Source of the DNA: Calliopum simillimum
Taxonomy: Eukaryota > Arthropoda > Insecta > Diptera > Lauxaniidae
Length of the DNA: 64,000 bases
Assembly: GCA_951812925.1 (NCBI GenBank)
Contig: OX638371.1
Location: forward strand, 1,302,001-1,366,000
Direction of reading: 5' to 3'
In this document: positions 1-10,264 of the stretch, one piece after another
How positions within the stretch are numbered: the stretch's first letter is position 1
How the letters are laid out: each line of letters begins with the position of its first letter
Notes under the pieces: generated by a model
Database searches by the model: none
Seen by the model: the letters and a program-made list of their open reading frames with translations, nothing else
What the model was told of the DNA's origin: nothing
Made by a program: the position numbers and the translations under genes

Positions 1-670
1 GTAAAGTAGCCAAGTTTTCGGTGCTCAAAAATATGTTGAGATCGCCGACGCATTCGCCAACAATTCCATTGACACAGGTTCATTTGCAATTTAACGGCGA
101 TCGGTCGACAGGTGCACAAATACATCGTAAATTATATCATGATCATTTCCATCAGACTCAACACTACAAGCAACAACGTAAAAAAGAACAACAACAACGG
201 CAGCAACAACAACAAAAACAATATTTAATAAGCAAAACAGCCGAGAAAAAATTTCTACCTCCGGTTCGTGTAGCAGCTACGGAAATAAAACCAAGTGACG
301 ACAGCAACAGCAGCAGTTGCGGTGATTCAATGCGAGAAGTTGCTGCTGTTGCGACGACTTTAGCAACGAATTTTAATTTGAATAAAAATAAAAATAAAAC
401 TACAACGGCGTTACGCAGTTCGTTAACCAACAACAACGATACAAACTCGTGTTGTAGTGGTACCTCCCAACTTGGTGAAACAGCAACATCATCGTCGTCA
501 TTGATTCTTTCACCATTACTTACAACAACAGCGTCGACAACAGCAATAACGTTACATTCAATGTCACCAACTTCGCAAACACCTTCGAGAACATCGTTAT
601 TTGACTCATGTCATAGAAAAATTCGTTTAATTGGCGGTGGACCAGTCGCCTTTCTAGGTGGACTTGTAGC
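1..670 (+). CDS. Mob2: Mob2 long isoform, low-complexity 5' coding exon (partial, upstream end outside window)
   Basis: This is the N-terminal coding exon of a long Mob2 isoform. The frame is open from base 3, so coding may continue upstream of the window; the first in-window ATG is at 33 (about 212 residues from there). The protein is low-complexity: a Q/R/K-rich stretch near residues 45-65, then Ser/Asn/Thr-rich tracts, ending in GGGPVAFLGGLVA. The exon closes at a GC|GTAAGT donor (671) in phase 2, which exactly fits the acceptor of the Mob-domain exon at 10724 to give ...GLVA-KARRKERDG. No domain is visible; long disordered N-termini are known in fly Mob2 isoforms. What is seen: frame, donor and phase. 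What is inferred: that this exon is spliced to the Mob core 10 kb away. Confidence 0.82.
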
Positions 671-2045
671 GTAAGTTATTTTAATGCTAAAAAAAACTTC
701 ACATATGAGTCGTTCAGAAGCCAATGGAGTGAAATTGAGAAACTTTGTTTTTAGTTTTGCTTATTTTTGAAAATTTTCTGATATTATATTACAAAATATT
801 TAGAGTCTATAAGACCTAGAAAACATGAAGAATCGAGCAGATCCTTTAATAACCCAGAAGAATATTATTTATTCCACTGAAATTTGCAAAAATCAGAGAA
901 TATGAAAAAATGGACTTATCCGCATTGACTTCTGGGCGACTCATATCACTGAAATGTTGGTTTAGACAGGATATTATCCTAAAAAGTCAAAGTTACATAC
1001 GAACAGCCTTGCTATTTCCAAAGTCACTTTGAATCTTTGATGATTAAAAATTAGGGTAAGCCAAATATTAGATGAACATTTTCCAACTCCTTTTCAATAT
1101 CATTATGAAAGTTTTCCAACGTACTGGTATGCCAGTTGGCCTTCATCTTTTATGTATAATTTCATCATTTCTATAAAAAACTTGTAACTTTATCATTGCT
1201 TCGAAATATCTAATGTACGTGACAAAATACTCGTAATCTTTTTAAATTTATTAAAAGGAATCAAATTAATTCAAGTTAAGGTTAAACTAACAATTAATTA
1301 TAAAAATTAACATATCTCTCTCTAATTGCAGCAGAAAAATTTTGCTGATCAATTATTAAATCATTAGCAAATTTCACTGCAAAATAAAAAGTTATTTCTG
1401 CTCATATATAATCTTTGTTTTCGCAATCGCTTGATTCTATAAATGCTTAGTTAACTTAGTAATGAGCGGTTGAATTACTTTCATTGCTACTACCGTAATT
1501 CTTTTTTTTTTTTTGTTTCTAGCCCAGCAAATGTGGCTGCATAGGTGAAACACTTTGGCATACATTAGTAATAATTCCAACTTTTCAAATTTTAATGTTT
1601 GTCCCAAATTCTTAATTTCATATTCTGAGTATTGTGTATACGAGTCTTTTTCTTTCGAAAGTCTTTCACTTTTACTCGGCTGCGGGCGCTATTTCACCGT
1701 GGCTACTATGTTAACTTTCAAATGTTTAAGATATTATGTAGTTCAATTTTTAAATAAGTAAATTAGTTTGAGTATATTGTTAGAAAACCACAAGCAAAAA
1801 ACTGATAGATTACATTCCATTTTTATTCTTGTAAATGAGGTTAGCCCTTAGCAATAGATGATTGAATATTGTCAAAATCAGTTTTTAGTAAGAAATTTAC
1901 ATTTGTTTTAAACCCCGAATCGACGAGCAATAAATCATGCGATAGCAAAATATCGAGTGGAGACACCAAAATGTCATAAAATAAAAATTTCATAACATCG
2001 AATCACATTAATTTTGACGTTAAAAAAAAATTATAATATAAATTA
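671..2045. other. AT-rich start of Mob2 intron 1
   Basis: No gene or clear repeat is supported here. A strong polypyrimidine tract ending in TTTCTAG at 1509-1522 forms a good splice acceptor. It would add PANVAA and a stop at 1542-1544 to the upstream exon in phase 2 (see findings). Confidence 0.5.
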
Positions 2046-2047
2046 TA

Positions 2048-2939
2048 TTGGGTGTACAACTTAAAAACCGGAATTTGACGGTGGATGTCCGTACTAACAA
2101 ATATCGTGAAAGCTCGAACTTTATATATGTCATTTTGAAGGTACATTGACAGCTGTCAAAATCAGTCAACAAAACAATTTTATCTTGTGTGCATCATTAT
2201 TATTTTTCACGATGAATAACTTCGAAAATTGGAGAAAAAGACAGCATTTGCGGGAGGTTCTGTTGGGTCATTTTTTTGCAAAGAAAACTGCTGCGGAAAG
2301 TCATAGTTTGCTTGTAGAAGTTTATGGGGACTATGCTCCAGCTGAATCAAGCTGTCGTGAGTGGTTTCGACGCTTTAAAAGTGGTGATTTTGATGTCGAA
2401 GACAAAGAACGTCCTGGTCAGGACCAGCTAGGTGTGATCCATTATGAGCTGTTGCCAGGTGGCCAAACCATTAATGCTCAACTCTATCGTCAACAATTGT
2501 TCCGATTGAAGCAGAAAATCCAGGCAGAGCGGCCAACGTATGCGACCAGACACGAGTCAATCATTTTCCACCACGATAACGCTCGGCCACATATTGCTGC
2601 CCCAGTCAAAAATTACCTGGAAAACAACGGATGGGAAATCTATACAAATTTTGCCTCAACCGCCTTGCACCACCAGACTACCATTTGTTCCGATCAATGC
2701 AGAATGCCCTATCAGGAATACGGTTCACTTAAGTTCAAGATATCGAAAATTGGCTCGATTCATTTTTGGCCGCCAAGCCGACGCAATTTTTTTGGGATGG
2801 AATTCATAAATTGCCTGAAAGATGGGGAAATGTTGTAGCTTCCAATGGACAATACTTTGAATAAAATATATTGTAACATTTTTCCACAATAAAGCATCAA
2901 ATTTCGCTAAAAAATTCCGGTTTTAAGTTGTACACCCAA
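2048..2939 (+). mobile_element. Internally deleted mariner (Tc1/mariner, DD34D) transposon
   Basis: Terminal inverted repeats of about 28 bp (TTGGGTGTACAACTTAAAAA at the left, the complement at the right) are bounded by a TA duplication (2046-2047 and 2940-2941), the mariner target site. The element is 892 bp, against about 1.3 kb for an intact mariner. It lies in Mob2 intron 1, in the same orientation as the host gene. It is non-autonomous, because its transposase is deleted and frameshifted. Confidence 0.93.
2212..2838 (+). pseudogene. Broken mariner transposase
   Basis: The ATG at 2212 begins with the mariner N-terminal helix-turn-helix region (REVLLGHFF, then WFRRFKSGDFDVED). After the residues ERPGQ the frame jumps straight to QLGVIHYELLPGG of the catalytic domain, so an in-frame deletion has removed the second DNA-binding part, the linker and the first catalytic Asp. 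The second catalytic Asp is present in HHDNARPH. After ENNGWEI a frameshift puts the third-Asp block (PPDYHLFRSMQNA) in another frame. A complete mariner transposase is about 345 residues. This copy cannot encode an active enzyme. Confidence 0.9.
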
Positions 2940-3199
2940 TAACATAAATAATTGCGCGTCGAGTCGTGGTGTAATATTTTTCTATAACTCATTATTTGTT
3001 TTAAAACCTGACAGTTCAAATCATTTTCTTTAAAATCCTATTTAAATTTTGTCGTTATCTTTATTTTCCATGTAGTAGAGTTCCCAGGGAGTTAAAAACA
3101 CTGTATACGTACGACTTCTACAAGACCGCATGAAATTTAATTATTAAAAGTGGAATGCTTAGCTTAAAATATAAATAAAAAAGTTTACCTATTAAAAAG

Positions 3200-3760
3200 T
3201 TGTGATCTTTTTTGTAGTGCGGATTTACCTGGAAAGTTTTTCGATTTTTTCTTTTAAATTGTGATAATACATGAACGAAGCGTCGCAGCAATAAAACAAA
3301 AATACCAGCTTATGGGGAATTGTTTGTTCTACAAACAACATTTTGTTTTTTTTTGTACGACTTAAAGTTTAGGAGATATCTTTTGACCTACTTAAAATTT
3401 TTAAAAAAACTTTTTGCAAAATATTCCGAAACGATATGCCGCAGAAAAAATTTTTTTCTTGGATTTTGCAGAACATGTTATTCTCTATGAATGTCTTTAC
3501 TAACACTTTTTCCGTCCGACTTACCGTTCATGAGATATCGCGATTTGAAAATAAACATAGTTTTATGAAAAGTTAAACGCAGTAGGCCTCTTCGTTTTGC
3601 CTTTTTGGACACCGTAGTCGGTGTTGGAAACAACTTCAATTACGAAGAAATTTACTAGAATTTTTCTCTAGAAGTACCCGTTACAGAGATAAAAATAGTA
3701 ATTTTAAATGTGTTTTACGAGTAGTGGAGTGCCTAAGACTTTTAACCTGGGATATTTATT
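3200..3760. repeat. Fragment related to the window's foldback-repeat family
   Basis: This stretch has the oligo-T, 'taccgttcatgagatatcg' and 'gatttgaaaa' motifs that recur in the arms of foldback elements at 19826-20326, 50650-50869 and 52103-52485. It looks like a partial, diverged copy with no clean ends. No coding potential is seen. Confidence 0.45.
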
Positions 3761-3939
3761 AGAGTGAATGAATTTATATAGTTGAGGTGGGATTTTGTTT
3801 TTTGTACCATAAAAAGAAAAGTTTACCAAAAATTTTTTTGTTTTATTTTTTCTATTGACGTCAAAAGACAATTTTTTGTTTTAATTTTTTTTTATCATAT
3901 AAAATTGAATGACAGAATAAATATGATATAATAAATTTT

Positions 3940-4528
3940 CAGCCAGCTACTCAATAATGATGGCTTTGGCTGAACTCGTGCACGTGGGTATCGCAAAACA
4001 CTTGGGATTTCCCAGGTTCAAATCCTGAAAGGTAAAAAGCCGAAAAAGAAAATTCTTTGCAATGCAAAGTTAAATTAAAAAAAAAAAAATTGCACAGGCC
4101 CACAAAAAAAAGTACCATGCGCGAAAGATCAGACCACCTGATCGGGGTCGCTGAATCCGAATATGGTGCCAGAATAGCGAAGTGCGAACCAACTTCGCTT
4201 CGTTTTTTCAGAAATCAACAATAATGCTGAAAATTACTGATTTTTGCTGGTTTCTGAAAAAACGCGAACCAACTTCGCTAATCTGGCACCATATTCGGAT
4301 TTAGCAACCCCGAAAACATAAAGTTCAGGTGGTCTGATCTTTCGCTTATGGTACTTTTTTTTTTGTGGGCCTGTGCAATTTTTTTTTTTTTAATTTAACT
4401 TTGCATTGCAAAGAATTTTCTTTTTCGGCTTTTTACCTTTCAGGATTTGAACCTGGGAAATCCCAAGTGTTTTGCGATACGCACGTTCACGAGTTCAGCC
4501 AAAGCCATCATTATTGAGTAGCTGGCTG
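3940..4528. repeat. 589-bp foldback element with tRNA-like promoter boxes in both arms
   Basis: The sequence is an almost complete palindrome: CAGCCAGCTACTCAATAATG at 3940 pairs with its complement ending at 4528, and the centre is near 4234. Each arm holds an RNA polymerase III-like pair: an A-box match (TGGCTGAACTCG, 3967-3978) and a perfect B-box (GGTTCAAATCC, 4015-4025) inside a T-arm-like CAGG/CCTG stem. This suggests a tRNA-derived SINE head duplicated in inverted orientation. The inner part contains a second motif, 'gaatatggtgccagaatagcg', shared with the next hairpin. Confidence 0.75.
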
Positions 4529-4544
4529 ACCAAAAAAAAAAATT

Positions 4545-4790
4545 CCCTGCGCGAAGGATCAGACCACCTGAACTTTATGTTTTCGGGGTCGCTGAGTCCG
4601 AATATGGTGTCAGAATAGCGGAGTTGGTTCGAGTTTTTTCAGAAATCAGAAATAATGCTGAAAAAAATCTCAAATTTTTCAGCATAATTGCTGATTTCTG
4701 AAAAAACCCGAACCAACTTCGCTATTCTGGCACCATATTCGGATTCAGCGACCCCGAAAAGATAAAGTTCAAGGTGGTCTGATCTTTCGC
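4545..4790. repeat. Second hairpin repeat, sharing the core of the preceding foldback
   Basis: An inverted repeat whose arms carry 'gatcagaccacct', 'ggggtcgctgagtccg' and 'ttttttcagaaatcag', with their complements. The loop is an AAAAAATCTCAAATTTTT-like segment near 4665-4680. It is about 16 bp from the previous palindrome and repeats its inner half, so the two look like one compound foldback cluster. Confidence 0.75.
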
Positions 4791-4912
4791 GCATGGTACT
4801 TTTTTTTTTTATGGGCCTGTGTTGTTATTTCATTTTGAAAAAGAACAAGCAACAGGCCAATTTTGTATGGCAGAAAAAAAGAAATAAAAAATAAATAAAA
4901 AAAAAAATTTTT

Positions 4913-4982
4913 CCGCCATCCTTGGGTTTCAAACCCAGGCTATCAATGTTCTGAGTCGCACAGCTTAACGATGTCAGCCACA
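4913..4982 (-). repeat. tRNA-like / SINE head
   Basis: Read on the minus strand, this stretch has an A-box-like TGGCTGACATCG with a possible D-arm (GCT/AGC), then 'GGTTTGAAACC' within a perfect TGGG/CCCA T-arm with a 7-base loop. Acceptor-stem pairing is not convincing, so it is more likely a tRNA-derived SINE head than a functional tRNA gene. Downstream on the same strand is a T/A-rich tail. Confidence 0.4.
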
Positions 4983-5042
4983 CTTGAATTTTTTTCTCTT
5001 CGCCCAAAATCATATATAATAAATTTCAATAGAACAATAAAT

Positions 5043-5355
5043 TGTACGGCCGATGTACAGCCCAATTCAATAGTAAAATTCAATTGTACAGCCCATGTAG
5101 GGCCCACGTACAGCCCATGTGCAGCCCATTACAAAAATAAAAAATTAATTGTACGGCCGATGTACAGCCCATGTTTATCCCAATTCAATAGTAAAATTCA
5201 ATTGTACAGCCCACGTGCAGCCCACGTACAGCCCATGTTCAGCCCATATGAAGCATCGTGTACGGCCCAAATGTCCTGCAAAAACACCATGTTTGGCCCT
5301 TGTACAGCCCAAAAAAAGTAATAAAATTTGGCCCTTGTACAGCCTTTGTACAGCC
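5043..5355. repeat. GTACAGCCCATG minisatellite
   Basis: About two dozen degenerate copies of a 12-base unit (TGTACAGCCCAY and variants) lie here. A higher-order duplication of about 110 bp is also visible: 'attgtacggccgatgtacag' occurs at 5041 and 5151. The reading frames in both phases encode repetitive Cys/Pro/Thr peptides and are by-products of the repeat. Confidence 0.85.
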
Positions 5356-5922
5356 GTAATTTAAAAATTGTTTTTTTTTTTTTACTCGGGAAATCAAAAT
5401 TTAAAATATCAAAAACAAAAAAAGTTCACATTGATGTTTTTTTACCATCTAATACCATTTTAATTAATGCTTTTGTTTAAGATAGCAACATTGGTCATTC
5501 ATATATGAATTGAAAAAGTAGGTTTGAGTTCTTTGTAGACTTATTTGGGTTCAATCGGAACTGAGTTTGGCAGGTCGTTCGCTTGGTATGCCAAAAAAAA
5601 AAGGTAAACAAGATAAAAGGTATACAAAACTACCTTGGATGTTATCTGTTAAATATTTCGCGAACATCGTTGTTACGTTTAGTTATTTTATTAATAAATT
5701 GGGACGTGATCTGTAGAAATTCAACAACTGGTCTAGATCGGGCATTCAATCGTTGCATTCGGGTGTTCCATCAGCTTTTGTGTCGTAATATTATATGTTA
5801 TCCGTTTCTTAAAAACCTATCGATGTCAACAATTGTCCTTACATGGATATTTCCTAAGTTTTGATTCAAGTTGTTAAAAAATTAAAATCAAATTTTATAA
5901 TAAATATTACGAAATGTTATTA
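5356..5922. other. AT-rich intron sequence
   Basis: No supported feature. One open frame of 93 codons (5583-5864) has no recognisable motif and no splice or codon evidence. Confidence 0.4.
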
Positions 5923-5930
5923 GTCATAAT

Positions 5931-6142
5931 CAGAGATGGGCATAACTAGTTACTTTTGTAACTTGATACATTTTTGTTACTTGTTACTTTTGTATCAAGT
6001 ATCAACATTTTTTTTAGTTACTTGTTACTTTTGTATCAGTATCATAAAAAAAATGTTGTTACTTGATACAAAAGTATTTTGTTACTTGATGCAAAAGTAA
6101 CAAAGTATCAGTAACAAAAAGTAACAATTTTGCCCATCTCTG
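5931..6142. mobile_element. hAT-type MITE with 8-bp target duplication
   Basis: Ends CAGAGATGGGCA and TGCCCATCTCTG are inverted repeats, flanked on both sides by the identical 8-mer GTCATAAT (5923-5930 and 6143-6150). An 8-bp duplication and a CAG...CTG terminus are hallmarks of the hAT superfamily. The interior is a long imperfect palindrome of 'gttacttttgtatcaag' motifs with no coding capacity. It is non-autonomous, and the perfect duplication suggests a fairly recent insertion. Confidence 0.92.
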
Positions 6143-6150
6143 GTCATAAT

Positions 6151-8025
6151 AATCCCTCTTTGAGTTCAATATTATTGATTGCATTGACTGAAAATGAACT
6201 TAAATATCTCACGTTATTTTCACAAACAAATGGTCTGAATAAATTATTTTGATGAATTATAGCGCGAATTTCTGTTTTGAATTGCCCATGGATAGATGCT
6301 GGCAAACTTAACAATCAGCTCATTTTATGCAACTATAAAAAGTTTAAACTTTTATATTTTATTAGCTCTTTCGTCTACAACGCTTGTGTTGTATCCGTTC
6401 ATCGTTCACGGATTCGTCTGTATATTTGTACAATTACATTCGCATAAAAATAAATATCATACGGCAAAGAATATTAATTTTTTCAAAATACAAATACTTG
6501 AACTCGTCGGTCTGTCCGTCCCTCTGTCTGTTTCTTGTGTACCTCGTGTAGCTAGTTGACGTTGGTCAACGTCAATTGTCGCTCCGACGCTCGAACAACT
6601 GTCACAGTACACGCTCGCACACTCGTAATGTCTTCTCTTGTGCGATTGCCGTTTTCTCACAGGCTCTTGAAAATTAATGCGCTATCGACAAAGCGAAACT
6701 TTTTGCCAAAGCTCTTTCACAACGGATGACGCGCATAATATTGCTTGCGTTCTCAACAGAATTTCTTCTTTCGGGTGGGATTTTTGTTTAGTTTGGCACG
6801 GGGATACTCTTCAAATTGATCGCGTTTAATCGACTAAAAGGTTGATCGGTACCGCTTAGCGGAGTTGGTTGTATATAAAACACTTAAGTGCTGTGCTGCA
6901 ATTGAAAATTTTTGTAAAATATTGTGTCCAAATTTACGGGCATGGAAATAAACTACAGTGAACTATAGTTATAGTGTAGTGGACATGGGATAAAAAAAGA
7001 GAGACAGACGAAAAGTTCTATTTTTCGTTTTACCGGAAAGACTTAGAAAACAAACAATTTAATTTAGATCGCTTTTAAAAAACATTTTTATTGCATTGCA
7101 TTAAAGATTGGTGTGTATTTAGATTTAATGCTAACGATAATTTGTATGCTCGTCGCGTTTGTTGTTTGCGATTAATACGGGTATGTGACTCAGGGCATAC
7201 GCTACTGTGTGGGAAAATGTTTTGCCGTACAATCGCCGTGTTGCGTTGTTATAACCCTTGATTCCAAATGAGTTTTGTAAACGTTTGAAAGGCTTTTTTT
7301 TGTCAACCTGTTCCCAAAACGCATTCCCATTCCATGTGTGTGCACCCTGTAAAGCTCATTTCAATAAGAAAAGAGACGTGATGTGGGAACAGCTGCACTC
7401 CTGCTTGCTTTATAGTTAATTATTACAATTATTCCATTGTCTGGTTTTCTTTTTTTCTGTCCGTTATCTTTCTTTGTTCAAATTGAAACATGTGATTGGT
7501 ACCCGTGTGTATCTTATCATTGTTATTTCAACACCTCAAACCTGCAAAGCGTCGCTACTTTCATTTGAGGGAAATAGGAACAAAGAGTCGATAAGAATTT
7601 CATTTTATTTTGTTTGATAAGAGACCGAAAAGCTTTATCTCTCTTATGAGTGTATACGAGTGCTACCTGGGATGGCATAGGTATGTAAGTGGCGGCTTTA
7701 GAATACAAAAACTCACAACATGTTAGATAAATAGCAATGAATTCCCCAAGTCCATAAAATTTTAACTTTTTACAAACACACTTATGTTTGTATATTTCTG
7801 CAGTTTATTGGCGCACTTTAGACATTTGAAATGTTTTTTGTTGACTAATTTTAAGACACTGAAAACGTCGTTAGAGTCACTTATCCGGGTAGCAACTTTT
7901 CCTTGGAAGGTAGTGTTAGAGAAAACATCAATCCAACTACTTCCACCGACCAACTAAACAGAAATTCTTAAGAAGCATAACACATGCAGGAAATGAAGAA
8001 AGAACTTATATATTAACTATATACG
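6151..8025. other. Intron sequence with a less AT-rich, promoter-like part
   Basis: From about 6480 to 7000 the base composition is less AT-rich and holds a perfect dyad, TTGACGTT-GGTC-AACGTCAA (6558-6577), and the TATA candidate listed separately. The rest is AT-rich and without a supported gene. Confidence 0.4.
6872..6905 (+). promoter_or_regulatory. Candidate internal promoter (TATA box) for a short Mob2 isoform
   Basis: TATATAAAA at 6872-6880 sits about 25-30 bases upstream of 'gtgctgcaattg', in a locally less AT-rich segment, on the strand of Mob2 and 3.4 kb before the alternative exon at 10265. A transcript starting here could be spliced to the acceptor 'ctctctcttgatag' ending at 10192. 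This is inference; TATA-like strings are frequent in AT-rich DNA. Confidence 0.3.
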
Positions 8026-8027
8026 TA

Positions 8028-8949
8028 TTGGGTGTTGGAATTAGTTTTAAAGGTTTTCTAAGAGATGGCGTAACTATCAATAGATCGCATCGGGCACACC
8101 TGTGACTATATTCATTTCAAAGCACATTGTCTAAGTTTAATTTTTTAGTATGTGTCATTCCACTGAAGTGTAAACAACATATATTTTTTCTCTGTGAACA
8201 TGTCGACTTTCGTTCCAACAAAACGCAATTTGCGGGAAGGTTTACTTTTGTGCTTCCATTTGAAGAAAAAAGCAGTTGAAGCACAACGATGAAGCACTGG
8301 CGATGAAAAGTGGATCCATTACGATAATCCTAAGCGAAAAAAATCGTGGGAACCACCCGGCCATGCATCAACATCGACGGCCAAGCCGAATATTCATGGC
8401 GCCAAGCTTATGCTGTGTATTTGGTGGGATCAGAAGGGTGTCGTGTACTATGAGCTGCTAAAACCTAATGAAACCATCGCTAGGGAACGCTACCAACAAC
8501 AATTGATGCAACTGAGCCGAGCATTAAAGGTTAAACGGCCGGAATATGCCAAAAGACACGACAAAGTGGTTTTTCAACATGACAACGCACGGCCACATGT
8601 TGCAAGAACCGTCAAGGAAACGTTGGAGGCGCTGAATTGGGATGTGCTACCCCACCCGCCTTATAGCCCAGACATAGCTCCTTCCGACTACCACCTATTC
8701 AGATCGATGACGCATGGCTTGGCTGAGCAGCGCTTCACTTCTTACGAGGATACCAAAAAATGGGTCGATTCGTGGATTGCCTCAAAAGACGAGTCGTTCT
8801 TCCGGCGCGGAATCCATATGCTGCCAGAAAGATGGGAAAATGTTGTAGCTAACGATGGACAATACTTTGAATAATATACATTGTACCGTTGTTTCTAAAT
8901 AAATGCTCAAAAATCGAAAAAAACCTTTAAAATTAATTCCAACACCCAA
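8028..8949 (+). mobile_element. Second internally deleted mariner transposon
   Basis: The terminal repeats 'TTGGGTGTTGGAATTAGTTT' and their complement at the right end are flanked by TA (8026-8027 and 8950-8951). Length is 922 bp. The ends and protein differ from the 2048-2939 copy, so this is a different mariner lineage, also in the same orientation as Mob2. It sits directly beside a third mariner remnant of opposite orientation. Confidence 0.93.
8200..8874 (+). pseudogene. Mariner transposase with a large deletion and one in-frame stop
   Basis: ATG 8200 opens MSTFVPTKRNLREGLLL. After KKKAVEAQR comes a TGA (8290-8292), and the same frame then continues at STGDEKWIHYDNP, the first catalytic Asp block. 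Roughly the middle of the DNA-binding domain is missing, while the catalytic domain is intact: GDEKW, then FQHDNARPHV, then SPDIAPSDYHLF, with exactly 34 residues between the second and third Asp (DD34D). The C-terminus LPERWENVVANDGQYFE is complete, ending at TAA 8872-8874. The preserved catalytic half suggests loss by one deletion event rather than long decay. Confidence 0.92.
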
Positions 8950-8952
8950 TAC

Positions 8953-9415
8953 TAGGGCTGTCGGATATGTTCGAAACTTTTTGAATAAGACCTCGATACA
9001 GTTAGCGTTTATGCAATTTTTTTTTATTCCTTTCAAATAATAAGCTCTCATATGCCCTTCAAAACAGGCATTTTTTTAGTAATGACCTCCTTATTCGACT
9101 AAAATCGCTTACCGCCCAGCCGTTTTTTCAAGTCTGGAAACAGGAAATAGTTGCAGGGGGTTAAATCTGGAGAATATGCTGGATGGGATAGCAGTTTGTA
9201 TCCCAATATATATGGGTTTTTGCCATGGTGACTACAAACGTGACCAGTACATTGTTTTGATGAAACAGCACTTTTTTTTTGCCAAATGCGGTCGCTTCTG
9301 CTTTAAATCAATATCGAATCTGTCCAAAAGCTTTGATTAATATTTGGCGGTGATAGTTTTACCCTTTTCAAGGTAATCGATGTAAGTGACACCGCGTGCA
9401 TCGGGCAATTCAAAA
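8953..9415 (-). pseudogene. Decayed mariner transposase C-terminal half (different lineage)
   Basis: Read on the minus strand from about 9415: DARGVTYIDYLEKGKTITAKY, a stop, LLDRFDIDLKQKRPHLAKKKVLFHQNN, HPAYSPDLTPCNYFLFPDLKK, and finally YYLKGIKKNCINANCIEV. These are the diagnostic blocks of a mariner transposase with 'FLFP' after the third-Asp position. The second catalytic Asp is changed to Asn (HQNN) and the third to Asn (PCNYFLF), and there are in-frame stops. It is 5' truncated, dead and older than the neighbouring copy. Confidence 0.85.
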
Positions 9416-9419
9416 AGTA

Positions 9420-10192
9420 TCGAATATTATATAATATTTATAATATTATGTCCTCGCCCACGATGGTCAGTCTAACTTGTTTTCAATTGTAAACACAACA
9501 TTTCTCATAATTCTTTATGGCACTATTATATTTTTATTGTAATTTTTTTTCTTAATTTTTGCTAGAAAATTTCGCATTTCTGTTTTTTTGAATATCGCTA
9601 TTCCCTTGAAGCGTCATTTGCGCAGGCCATTGTTTACCGTTCGAGGTTTGGTAAAAACGCGTTCTTATCGCTATTGCGCTGGTGCCTTTGGTGCCCACCA
9701 CAATAAAATTGTGTTAAGCAATGACGAAATATCACAATCTATGTATGAAAATACAATTTGATTTTGAAAAAAGCTCCAACTCTTAGGTGCGATAAACTTT
9801 TATAGGTAGTTTAAATGGAACTTAAACAGCAAATTGGACTTTTTCTGCGGGGTGGTGAAGGGTGGGGCAGCCATCGATAACATTGACTCTTTTTCTAGTT
9901 CTATTTTCTGATTTTGTATGCCTTAGGGTTTAGTTTCAATGCTGCTTTTCCTGATAACGCAACGGTTCACGGTAAAACATTCTCGACGCAATTGAAAAAA
10001 AAAAAAAAGAAGTAGAACATTTCGAAAATTTTATCAGACTTTGAATTTCGCTTGAATATAAAATGCCTTTGGTTCTACATTACGTTGACACTGAAAACTA
10101 AACATCCAAAAGCAAAGTAAATTCACGTCGTATTTAAAAAAGAATTCAGACAAAGGCAAACCAGCCACGAGATTCAGCCTCTCTCTTGATAG
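9420..10192. other. AT-rich intron sequence before the alternative Mob2 exon
   Basis: Apart from a 'tattatataatatttata' palindrome near 9425-9450 nothing is recognisable. The stretch ends with a pyrimidine-rich acceptor-like sequence, CAGCCTCTCTCTTGATAG, at 10175-10192. Confidence 0.4.
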
Positions 10193-10264
10193 TTGTTCGA
10201 ATGGCATAAACATTTTCTGTTTACGAAACTCGATTTGCTTACTTATAATTGAATTTACGCCTAA

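Noticed and set aside
4971..5364. Cys/Pro/Thr-repeat proteins of 116 and 71 codons
   Set aside because: Both are frames of the GTACAGCCCATG minisatellite.
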